This document shows positions 18,267-25,923 of a stretch of DNA of 64,000 nucleotides, piece by piece. The translations under genes and the position numbers were made by a program. Where the stretch lies: positions 1,364,001-1,428,000 of the forward strand of contig NZ_JBHFPV010000001.1 of NCBI RefSeq assembly GCF_042611095.1, read 5' to 3'. This stretch comes from Meishania litoralis (GTDB lineage: Bacteria; Bacteroidota; Bacteroidia; Flavobacteriales; Flavobacteriaceae). Numbering within the stretch: position 1 is the first letter of the stretch; every line of letters begins with the position of its first letter. Below the pieces are notes generated by a model that was not told the origin of the DNA, made no database searches, and worked only from the letters and a program-made list of their open reading frames with translations.

Positions 18267-18295
18267 CAAAGATACGCAATGCAGATCGTGTTAAA
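18267..18295 (-). promoter_or_regulatory. Promoter of the MBL-fold gene
   Basis: Minus strand: TTTA (18295-18292), 17-base spacer, TATCTTTG (18274-18267). Start of transcription is expected some 15-17 bases before the ATG at 18243. Confidence 0.55.
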
Positions 18296-18350
18296 TTGCC
18301 CGAACCTACAAAACATGGGCAAACAAAAACTTCTTTAACCTTGACAATCG

Positions 18351-18358
18351 TATCTTTG
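18351..18358 (+). promoter_or_regulatory. -7 box (TATCTTTG) of the 18380 methyltransferase
   Basis: A perfect TAnnTTTG element 21 bases before the ATG at 18380. No clean TTTG is found at the -33 position (CTTTAA is near). It forms a divergent promoter pair with the box at 18267-18274. Confidence 0.45.
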
Positions 18359-18379
18359 GCAAACCATGTCGAAAATGCA

Positions 18380-19165
18380 ATGACAAAACTGGGCAAGATT
18401 TTTAAAGTATTGAACGAAAAAGGGGTTGCATATGCGTTCAAAAAGGGAATGGCAAAATTGAATCCCGAACGGATTCCGGACCTTGAATCGGTTCAACATT
18501 TGTTCGCCCATACTTCAGGATTGGAAATCGGCGGCCCTAGCGGACTTTTTCGCAACGACGGTTTTGTGCCGATCTATAAAGTTATTAACGGTCTGGACGG
18601 CTGTAACTTTTCAAATACGACACTCTGGGAAGGCACGATCAAAAGCGGAGAAAATTATTCGTATCATAGGGATAAAAAGGGGATTCAGTACATCTCGGAG
18701 GCTACGGACTTAAGTGAAATTTCCGATGGCCAGTACGATTTTGTAATTTCTTCGAATTGTCTCGAACATGTCGCCAACCCTATGAAAGCCCTCGAAGAAT
18801 GGGTGCGGGTCATCAAAAAAGACGGTCTTTTGTTATTGGCCCTGCCGAACAAAGCCTATAATTTCGACCATAAACGATCCGTCACAACATTTGCACATCT
18901 TTTGGAAGACTATAAGAACAATATGGGAGAGGACGATATGACCCATCTTGAGGAAATTTTGGAATTTCATGACCTAACCTTGGATCCACCGGCGGGCTCG
19001 CCCGAACAGTTTAGGGCAAGGTCGTTAAAAAACCCCGAGAACAGGGCGTTGCACCATCATGTTTTTGATGTACCCCTTTTGACGCAAATGATGGAGCATT
19101 TTAATATCGAGGTACTGCAATCGTGTGAGAGCCGTGAGCATATTGTTTTGGGGAGGAAGGTTTAG
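18380..19165 (+). CDS. Class I SAM-dependent methyltransferase
   Basis: 261 residues. A glycine-rich SAM loop reads LEIGGPSGLF, then FDFVISSNCLEHVANPMKALEEWVRVIKKDGLLLLALPN, which is the Methyltransf_11-type pattern with motifs post-I to III. The frame is open upstream to 17981 but that part overlaps the divergent MBL gene; the ATG at 18380, just after a -7 box, is the credible start. No membrane segment. Such enzymes in polysaccharide loci usually methylate sugars or chain ends; the target here is unknown. It stands alone on the plus strand between two minus-strand transcription units. Confidence 0.8.
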   Translation: MTKLGKIFKVLNEKGVAYAFKKGMAKLNPERIPDLESVQHLFAHTSGLEIGGPSGLFRNDGFVPIYKVINGLDGCNFSNTTLWEGTIKSGENYSYHRDKKGIQYISEATDLSEISDGQYDFVISSNCLEHVANPMKALEEWVRVIKKDGLLLLALPNKAYNFDHKRSVTTFAHLLEDYKNNMGEDDMTHLEEILEFHDLTLDPPAGSPEQFRARSLKNPENRALHHHVFDVPLLTQMMEHFNIEVLQSCESREHIVLGRKV

Positions 19166-19416
19166 TAGTATGGCCTCAAAGTCGGGAGACTTTGCGGAGT
19201 CGGTGCACCCGACTTGTTATGGAATTTATAGTTTCCGCTCATAGCTTAAAACTACGAAATATACCGTCAACCGGAACACTACTTGGATGTGTAGTATTTT
19301 GCTTCTTGCCGCGGATTTCGGATTACTCTTGCGGCCAGCAGTTGCAAACTGGCGGGAGCTGGGGATATCTAAAATGGTTGCGCTCGCATCAAATTAACCA
19401 AGCCCAACACAAAATT
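19166..19416. other. Convergent intergenic region with long inverted repeat
   Basis: The gap after the methyltransferase contains AAGTCGGG (19179-19186) and its complement CCCGACTT (19208-19215), with a nested CAAAGTC/GACTTTG pair (19177-19193), so alternative hairpins are possible. There is no U-run after either. The rest is unusually G+C-rich for a gap (around 19310-19390) and has a 96-codon plus-strand ORF of no recognisable family. It may be an unusual terminator or the remnant of a mobile repeat. Confidence 0.4.
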
Positions 19417-21102
19417 TCAGCGTTGTGCAAACTGATCATAATAGACATAGGTTTTAATTTCTTTTGCTTTTTGCAAAAGTAATTGCAGGAAGGATTTGAA
19501 TATTCTTCGGGGCGTAATTCCTCCTTCTCGATTTATCTTACGTCGGATGGTTTCGTCTTTTTCCATTAGTTCCTTGAGTCTGCCGTTCGAAATTACCTTG
19601 AGTCCACAGGCCAACATAGATTTATTGACAAAATCTAAAAACGAACTGGCATAACCGAAATAGACCCCCCTTTTCCTGCGATGTTCAGCTAGATACCTAA
19701 CCAGTAGGAAAGACAGGTCAAACTCCTGATTTATCGTCCATTCTTGATCAAATAAATGCAGTTTTCCCTTTTCGTCGATAATTATATTTCTTGGTAAGGC
19801 ATCAAAATACTCCGGCCCAACCCTCTCGGGTTCAGAATCTTCTAGAACAGCAACGCTTCGAATATGGTCAACCCAATCTCTCATTAGTTTTTCATATTTG
19901 TCATATTGATTTTTCAATAGAGCCTCCATTATCAAGTGATGCATATTCTTGCCTTGAATATAATTCGTTTCTTTGGTTAGACGATGTGCAAAATCATTAT
20001 TTGATACCGTACTCGTAGCATTCAACAATCCTTTATCAACGCCAATTACCCCGTTGTTTTTAACCTTAAACCTTGTAATCGTATTATACGGTTCTAAACG
20101 ACCACAAGTGTAAAATTCTGCCAACAAAGTACTATCAAAATTAGGCTCTGCTTCTTTACTTGCGACTATCAAAAAGGAGTTGGAAAAATCCTTGACCAAC
20201 TTATTTTCCGCAATCGATTCCCACGAGAGGTATTCATTAAGAAGATTAGCTTTTGGCCGGGTTCCGTAATGCCTTTCTTTTGTAAGTCTAATCAAATCTG
20301 CCTCATTGAAACCCGAATGCTCTAGTCCATTGTCGGCTATAATTGTCTTCGGGAGTTTGTAATCAGGGAAAGGGAATAAGAACTTAATAGAATTATATCC
20401 ACTTGCCGCCAGCATGTTTTTGATTTCTTCATGGCCAAATGTGGTGATGTCTTTTTTGCCATATCTACTCTCTATGCCAAAATATGGTTTCCCGAAATGG
20501 TCTTCGTTAAAACCTCCAAAATACTTCAGTCCCAGTTTGTTCTCAATTGCAATAACAAGTCTTCCACCGGGTTTCAATAAGTTCCCATAACTCCTTAGTG
20601 CATCATAAAATGGGTTTTCATGATTTGAATATTTTGCTGTGTATTCAAACACTCCGATCAATGTTATGACATCAAACTTTTGGTCAAATTCGACATCTTC
20701 TACATTACTACAAACTACCGTGACATTGTCAAGGTCTCTGCACCGTTCTGCAATGCATTTGGCACGCGGAAAACCTCCTTCTACGGCAATAACTTTTGCC
20801 CCTGTTTCACCAAGATATCTTGTTATGGCCCCGGTACCCGCCCCTATTTCCAAAACACTATGGCCCTTATCAATTTTGACCGGTCGCAAAATATTCGCAC
20901 GATAAGTAGTAAAGTGGTATTCACTAGGCCAGTCTTTAATACAGTTATGCAACTCCATGGAGAAAATAGACGTGTCCTTTGCTTTTTTTAAACAATCAAG
21001 AACATATTGTTCATTCTCTTGTCCATCACTATAATCGATGACTTTTTCTGGATTAATAAAGACCTTGTTTTTTTCGTCAAATGTAAGCTCGTTTACTTTC
21101 AT
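19417..21102 (-). CDS. Methyltransferase fused to a kinase-like domain
   Basis: 561 residues. The N-terminal third is a SAM-dependent methyltransferase: LEIGAGTGAITRYLG (about 85-99), IAVEGG, FDVITLIGVFEY and LLKPGGRLVIAIENKLG. The C-terminal half contains YIQGKNMHHLIMEAL and then LPRNIIIDEKGKLHLFDQEW, which looks like the catalytic loop (N) and the D-x-E metal site of protein-kinase-like or sugar-kinase-like folds. WbdD, the chain terminator of E. coli O9a, has the same methyltransferase-plus-kinase order, so a chain-terminating or end-capping role is attractive but inferred. It is the last gene after rmlD (22 bases) in the minus-strand operon. Confidence 0.7.
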   Translation of the reverse strand: MKVNELTFDEKNKVFINPEKVIDYSDGQENEQYVLDCLKKAKDTSIFSMELHNCIKDWPSEYHFTTYRANILRPVKIDKGHSVLEIGAGTGAITRYLGETGAKVIAVEGGFPRAKCIAERCRDLDNVTVVCSNVEDVEFDQKFDVITLIGVFEYTAKYSNHENPFYDALRSYGNLLKPGGRLVIAIENKLGLKYFGGFNEDHFGKPYFGIESRYGKKDITTFGHEEIKNMLAASGYNSIKFLFPFPDYKLPKTIIADNGLEHSGFNEADLIRLTKERHYGTRPKANLLNEYLSWESIAENKLVKDFSNSFLIVASKEAEPNFDSTLLAEFYTCGRLEPYNTITRFKVKNNGVIGVDKGLLNATSTVSNNDFAHRLTKETNYIQGKNMHHLIMEALLKNQYDKYEKLMRDWVDHIRSVAVLEDSEPERVGPEYFDALPRNIIIDEKGKLHLFDQEWTINQEFDLSFLLVRYLAEHRRKRGVYFGYASSFLDFVNKSMLACGLKVISNGRLKELMEKDETIRRKINREGGITPRRIFKSFLQLLLQKAKEIKTYVYYDQFAQR

Positions 21103-21124
21103 TTATCTATTTTGTTTTCAATAT

Positions 21125-21973
21125 TCAATTTGTCAAACACCTTACCAAACTCTCCCTCCAATACGGTATTTCTATCTGTAAAGCGTTTTTAATCTTTGAT
21201 TTGTCCATGACGCTAAACGATGGGCGTTTTGCCGGGGTCGGATAGGCCTCGGTCTTTATCGGCAGCACATTGCAATTTATTTCGGCAATTTCAAATATGG
21301 CCATTGCGAAATCGTACCAACTCGCCACGCCTTCATTGCTATAGTGATAGGTGCCATATTCATTGATATCTTCTTGTACGATCTTTAAAATGACCTTGGC
21401 GAGATCGCCCGCGTAGGTCGGCGTGCCAATTTGGTCACTCACCACATTCAGGATTTCACGTTCAGCGCCCAAACGCTGCATGGTCTTGACAAAATTGTGC
21501 CCAAATTCGGAATACAACCACGAGGTTCTCAACACGAAATGTCTTTCGAGGGCCTGCGAAACGGCCAGTTCGCCCTGCCATTTGGTGGCACCATAAACGC
21601 CCAAGGGATTTGTTTTGTCGTTCTCTTTGTACGAAAAGCCTTGATTGCCGTCAAAAACAAAGTCCGTTGAAATTTGAATCATTATGGCATGGTGCTCGTC
21701 ACAGGCCTCGGCCAAATTTTTGGCTCCGGTAACATTGACCGAGTAGGCAAGTTCTTTTTCAGATTCCGCCTTGTCCACGGCCGTATATGCGGCGCAGTTT
21801 ATGCAATGTGAAATATCGTTTGCCTCAAAAAGGCGGTTTACTATTTCCTTATCGGTGATATCGAAATCTGGGAGGTCTACATAGATAAAATGATATTCAG
21901 AGGCCCTGGAATCGATGTCCTTGATGCAAGTCGCCAATTGCCCGTTCCCTCCGGTGACCAAAACGTTCTTCAT
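21125..21973 (-). CDS. rmlD: dTDP-4-dehydrorhamnose reductase
   Basis: 282 residues. It performs the final NAD(P)H-dependent reduction to dTDP-L-rhamnose. Motifs: VTGGNGQLATCI (Rossmann), ISTDFVFDG, and the catalytic YGATKWQGE; LRTSWLYSEFGHNFVKTM follows as usual for RmlD. Its ATG overlaps the rmlC stop by 4 bases (ATGA), so it is translationally coupled in the order rmlB-(pseudogene)-rmlA-rmlC-rmlD. Length is normal. Confidence 0.95.
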   Translation of the reverse strand: MKNVLVTGGNGQLATCIKDIDSRASEYHFIYVDLPDFDITDKEIVNRLFEANDISHCINCAAYTAVDKAESEKELAYSVNVTGAKNLAEACDEHHAIMIQISTDFVFDGNQGFSYKENDKTNPLGVYGATKWQGELAVSQALERHFVLRTSWLYSEFGHNFVKTMQRLGAEREILNVVSDQIGTPTYAGDLAKVILKIVQEDINEYGTYHYSNEGVASWYDFAMAIFEIAEINCNVLPIKTEAYPTPAKRPSFSVMDKSKIKNALQIEIPYWRESLVRCLTN

Positions 21974-22515
21974 AATCTCGCGTTCTGAAGCGTTGGTAAA
22001 ATCCGGTCTTTTACGGAAACGATCAGCTTATCTTCAGGTAGTCTCCAATCAATATTCAAGGTAGGGTCGTTGAAGATGATTCCTCCTTCCGAAGCTTTAT
22101 TATAGTAATTATCGCATTTATAGAAAAACTCGGCTTCTTCGCTCAAAGTGACGAACCCGTGCGCAAAACCTTTCGGTATAAAAAGTTGTTTTTTGTTTTC
22201 ATCGCTCAACTCTACAACAATATGTTCTGCATAGGTCGGGGAATCTTTTCGCAGATCGACCGCAACATCAAGAACTTTGCCATAGAGTACCCGAACAAGC
22301 TTTGCTTGGGCATGTTCTCCAATTTGGTAATGTAACGCACGTACGACCCCCTTTGTAGAATATGATTGATTGTCTTGAACAAAATCGACTTTCCTACCGA
22401 TAGCACCATTAAAGCGCTCTGCGTTGAACGATTCCATGAAATAGCCCCGTTCGTCAATAAAGACCGTGGGTTCTATGACAAAACAACCTTTCAGTTTCGT
22501 TTCAATAACGTTCAT
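21970..22515 (-). CDS. rmlC: dTDP-4-dehydrorhamnose 3,5-epimerase
   Basis: 181-residue cupin. Family motifs: FIDERGYFMESF, FVQDNQSYSTKGVVRALHYQ with the catalytic His, VLDVAVDLRKDSPTY, and FIPKGFAHGFVTLSEEAEFFYKC with the catalytic Tyr region. It epimerises C3 and C5 of dTDP-4-keto-6-deoxyglucose. It overlaps rmlA and rmlD by 4 bases each. Confidence 0.96.
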   Translation of the reverse strand: MNVIETKLKGCFVIEPTVFIDERGYFMESFNAERFNGAIGRKVDFVQDNQSYSTKGVVRALHYQIGEHAQAKLVRVLYGKVLDVAVDLRKDSPTYAEHIVVELSDENKKQLFIPKGFAHGFVTLSEEAEFFYKCDNYYNKASEGGIIFNDPTLNIDWRLPEDKLIVSVKDRILPTLQNARL

Positions 22516-23381
22516 TGATGCTTGCTTAATATTCCCAAAAGGTTTTTGCCGTAGCCGCTCTTCATCAAAGGCTCGGCCAGCTTTTTGAATTGGTTCTTAT
22601 CTATAAAGCCCATTTCGTAAGCGGCGGCCTCTATCGCACCGATCTTGAGTCCTTGCCGCTCCTCGATGACTTCGACAAACTGTGAAGCTTGCATCAATGA
22701 TTGAAAGGTGCCCGTGTCAAGCCAGGCTGTTCCACGATCCAAGATGCTCACGTTCAACTTGCCCTTTTCGAGATAGACTTTGTTGACATCGGTGATCTCT
22801 AACTCACCCCTATGGCTAGGCGGAATGCTCCTGGCGATTTCAACCACATCGTTGTCATAAAAATAGATGCCCGGTACCGCATAATTCGATTTAGGTTCTA
22901 AAGGTTTCTCCTCGATGCTTATCGCCTTTCCTTCCTCATTAAACTCAACTACTCCATAGCGTTCGGGGTCATGCACGCGATACGCGTAGATAATTCCTCC
23001 TTCAGGGTCATTATTCGACTGTAACAATTTGGCCAACCCCGAACCGTAGAAAATATTATCTCCTAAAATCAAGGCCACCTTATCATTTCCGATAAAGTCG
23101 GCACCAATGATAAAAGCTTCCGCCAGTCCATTCGGGGCTTCTTGTACGGCATAAGAAAAAGAACAACCGTATTTTTCGCCATCGCCCAACAAATCCCTGA
23201 AAAGCGGTAGGTCTTTAGGCGTAGATATAATCAGTATTTCCCGAATTCCGGCATACATCAAAGTGGAAAGGGGATAATAAATCATCGGTTTGTCATAGAT
23301 GGGCATCAGTTGTTTACTGACCGAAAGGGTCAAAGGGTGCAAACGTGTTCCAGAGCCTCCGGCTAAGATTATTCCTTTCAT
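22512..23381 (-). CDS. rmlA: Glucose-1-phosphate thymidylyltransferase
   Basis: 289 residues, typical length. The nucleotidyltransferase signature GGSGTRLHPLTLSVSKQLMP is at the N-terminus. ALILGDNIFYG holds the metal-binding Asp, and VEFNEEGKAISIEEKP and LDTGTFQSLMQAS are also conserved. It makes dTDP-glucose from dTTP and glucose-1-phosphate, the first step of rhamnose synthesis. It is separated from rmlB by about 450 bases that hold the broken four-helix-bundle ORF. Confidence 0.96.
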   Translation of the reverse strand: MKGIILAGGSGTRLHPLTLSVSKQLMPIYDKPMIYYPLSTLMYAGIREILIISTPKDLPLFRDLLGDGEKYGCSFSYAVQEAPNGLAEAFIIGADFIGNDKVALILGDNIFYGSGLAKLLQSNNDPEGGIIYAYRVHDPERYGVVEFNEEGKAISIEEKPLEPKSNYAVPGIYFYDNDVVEIARSIPPSHRGELEITDVNKVYLEKGKLNVSILDRGTAWLDTGTFQSLMQASQFVEVIEERQGLKIGAIEAAAYEMGFIDKNQFKKLAEPLMKSGYGKNLLGILSKHQ

Positions 23382-23403
23382 AGATTAGTCAATGGTTACG
23401 AAG

Positions 23404-23774
23404 TTATAAAGATATTTGTTTGTTGTCACCTAGAGACTTTATCAAGTTAACAAGCATTCTTCGAATATAAATTATAAGATTCTCAAGTTCTTCATTTTTT
23501 CTTGCATAGTTTAACCGGACGGCAATTACAACTTGAGTTTCCAACTCGGATAATGACCCCAAAGAAATATAAAAAATCGAATTAATTCCTTACATCCTCT
23601 TCGAGCACATCCTTCTGAAATGTTGGAAGGTACGGAAACCGCCGCCCTTCTTAACTGGCTTGTCAAACCGAACTTTTCCGAACCAAGGAATGATTTGGTC
23701 AACTCATAAATCTTATCCACCAACTCTAAAGACTCTTGCCAGACCTTGAGATCTTTATGTGATTTGATTTTCAT
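23404..23774 (-). pseudogene. Four-helix-bundle (S23/IVP-like) protein, frameshifted
   Basis: Begins MKIKSHKDLKVWQESLELVD and includes SQLRRAAVSVPSNISEGCARRG, the signature of the four-helix-bundle family first known from 23S rRNA intervening sequences. After ELIRFF the frame runs wrong and stops at 23526. In the neighbouring frame the expected sequence continues (YISLGSLSELETQVVIAV, then RRMLVNLIKSLGDNKQ) to a stop at 23404-23406. The break is at a run of six Ts (minus strand); one extra T would restore the frame. It lies between rmlB and rmlA. It is either a recent inactivating slip or a sequencing error at the homopolymer. Confidence 0.85.
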
Positions 23775-23827
23775 ATAAAATATACTCACAGCAACTCAGG
23801 GCCGCATAACTAGATAACTCTATAACC

Positions 23828-24871
23828 TTAAGAATACATTTTCTCATAGTACTCCTGATAATCCCCTGAAGTAACATTGTTCAGCCATTCTTGGTTTTCC
23901 AAATACCAATCAATCGTTCGTTCCAAGCCTTTCTCGAACGTAACGGATGGTTCCCAACCCAATTCTTTATTGATTTTATCGGCATCGATGGCATATCGCA
24001 GATCATGTCCCGGTCGATCCTTTACGTAAGTAATCAGCTGCTCGGAAGTGCCCTGGGGCCGACCCAACTTTTTATCCATCAATCGACAGAGCAACTTTAC
24101 CAGATCAATATTCTGCCATTCATTAAAGCCTCCGATATTATAGGTTTCATGATTCTCGCCCTTGTGGAAAACCAAGTCGATGGCCCGAGCATGATCTTCA
24201 ACAAAAAGCCAGTCACGGGTGTATTTTCCATCGCCATATACGGGCAAAGATTTGTTTTCAATAATATTATTGATGAACAATGGAATCAGTTTTTCAGGGA
24301 AATGATTGGGCCCGTAATTGTTCGAGCAGTTGGTCAACACATACGGAAGACCATAGGTCTCGCCATAGGCGCGTACAAAATGGTCTGAACTGGCCTTCGA
24401 GGCAGAGTAGGGAGAATTCGGGTCATAGGGCGTCGTCTCGGTAAAAAGTCCTTCGCTGCCCAGTGAACCATAAACCTCGTCGGTGCTTATATGGTAAAAC
24501 CGTTTGCCCTTTTTATTGCCCTTCCATGAATCTCTGGCGGCATTGAGCAGATTGACGGTACCTATGATATTCGTACGAACAAAAGCCAAGGGATCCGTTA
24601 TGGAGCGGTCGACATGTGATTCGGCCGCTAAATGGATAACCCCCTCAAATTCATGCTTCTTGAAAAGTTCATTGATACGTTCGGCATCGACGATATCGCC
24701 CTTGATAAAATTGTAATTAGAGGCTTTTTCGATATCCCTTAAATTTTCAAGATTACCGGCATAGGTAAGGGCATCTAAATTGAAAATACGATACTGCGGA
24801 TAATTGTTCACAAATCTACGCACAACGTGAGAGCCGATAAAACCCGCGCCTCCGGTAATTAAAATATTCAT
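23828..24871 (-). CDS. rmlB: dTDP-glucose 4,6-dehydratase
   Basis: 347 residues. ITGGAGFIGSHVVRRF (NAD binding), HLAAESHVDRSI, STDEVYG and the catalytic YSASKASSDH (YxxxK) are all present, with NCSNNYGPNHFPEKLIP, typical of RmlB. It catalyses oxidation, dehydration and reduction to dTDP-4-keto-6-deoxyglucose. It follows the Wzz-like gene by 39 bases and starts the rhamnose block. Confidence 0.96.
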   Translation of the reverse strand: MNILITGGAGFIGSHVVRRFVNNYPQYRIFNLDALTYAGNLENLRDIEKASNYNFIKGDIVDAERINELFKKHEFEGVIHLAAESHVDRSITDPLAFVRTNIIGTVNLLNAARDSWKGNKKGKRFYHISTDEVYGSLGSEGLFTETTPYDPNSPYSASKASSDHFVRAYGETYGLPYVLTNCSNNYGPNHFPEKLIPLFINNIIENKSLPVYGDGKYTRDWLFVEDHARAIDLVFHKGENHETYNIGGFNEWQNIDLVKLLCRLMDKKLGRPQGTSEQLITYVKDRPGHDLRYAIDADKINKELGWEPSVTFEKGLERTIDWYLENQEWLNNVTSGDYQEYYEKMYS

Positions 24872-24910
24872 GATATGATTCTTTGGGATTTAATATTCCA
24901 ATCAGTATAT

Positions 24911-25921
24911 TTAATTCAACGCCTTCGCCTTTCTGTTTAAAAAGACAAGAAAGGACCATGCAAAGAAAAGCCCGACCAGTATCGCCGGAAGCCAGACCAA
25001 ACTTTTGTTCAAGAACTGTTTTTTCACGACTTGGGTCTTGCCGAAATTTATTATGCCTATTGCCTCTTTTTGTTCGATTAAATCCAATTGTTTTTCTTCA
25101 ATTTCCTTGACCAATTCATTCTTTAGTTTTAAAAGACCGGGTAGATCCAAGCTTCTTTCCTTATCGAACAAAACAACACCTTCTTGGCCTCTCAGCGACG
25201 CTTCGGATGAAGCCATTTGTTTATTGAAGCCGGCCACAAGATCGTCTATCTGCTCAATGAGCTCGGTATTCTTTTCGATACGTGCCTTTGCATTTTTTTC
25301 GGAAACTTTTCGCAACTCGGTAAAGTAAGGGTTGGCGTTGATATAATCCATTATTTTAGAAACGTATTCTTCACCCTTGTTCGGATTTTTATGATAAAAG
25401 GTAATTCTATGGGTCAGGACCGTTTTTTTGAGAATTTCCGATTTGATGACGTCGAATACAAAATCGTCTTCTTTTAGGGTTTGAAGAATCTCAAGATAAT
25501 CATTGCTTTCTTTAAGTTTTTCAGCATCCAGTTCTTCATTTTCAACCGGTTGGATACTAATTTCAAAGCCTCGTAGTTCATTGACGTCGATACCCATATT
25601 TCTGAAGAACAATGTATCATTGCTTATAAAATTGGCTTGGATCTCTTCGACAACATCGTACAGATAGTCTTTGCTTTCAAAATTGGGCATCACGATTACC
25701 TCGCTTTTCAGCTTTTTATCTACGAAAATATTGAGCAAGAAGCCAATTACCAATCCTAAAAAAATCAAAGCCCCTAATTTTAGGGCATTTTTTTTCAGGT
25801 AAAGAAAAATTCGCAGTACCCCTACAAAGATACGGTGCAAGCCTTTTCTAAACATTTGGAACAACTGCCCCAAGTCAATTTCTTCAGACTTCGTACTGGT
25901 CGTTGATGGTTTGTCTGCCAT
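24911..25921 (-). CDS. Wzz-like chain-length determinant / polysaccharide co-polymerase
   Basis: 336 residues with the two-TM plan of Wzz proteins: a cytoplasmic Ser/Thr-rich N-terminus, TM1 (about 49-68), a periplasmic helical domain with coiled-coil character (about 200-250), and TM2 (about 309-328) followed by a short basic tail. There is no C-terminal kinase domain, so it is not a Wzc-type BY-kinase. It likely sets the length of the polymer made by the Wzy candidates. It lies between the DUF6909-like gene (2 bases) and rmlB. The classical Pro-rich motif before TM2 is weak, so the assignment rests mostly on topology and context. Confidence 0.72.
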   Translation of the reverse strand: MADKPSTTSTKSEEIDLGQLFQMFRKGLHRIFVGVLRIFLYLKKNALKLGALIFLGLVIGFLLNIFVDKKLKSEVIVMPNFESKDYLYDVVEEIQANFISNDTLFFRNMGIDVNELRGFEISIQPVENEELDAEKLKESNDYLEILQTLKEDDFVFDVIKSEILKKTVLTHRITFYHKNPNKGEEYVSKIMDYINANPYFTELRKVSEKNAKARIEKNTELIEQIDDLVAGFNKQMASSEASLRGQEGVVLFDKERSLDLPGLLKLKNELVKEIEEKQLDLIEQKEAIGIINFGKTQVVKKQFLNKSLVWLPAILVGLFFAWSFLVFLNRKAKALN

Positions 25922-25923
25922 AG

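Noticed and set aside
19192..19482. 96-codon plus-strand ORF after the methyltransferase
   Set aside because: Runs into the convergent fusion gene and lacks any domain pattern.
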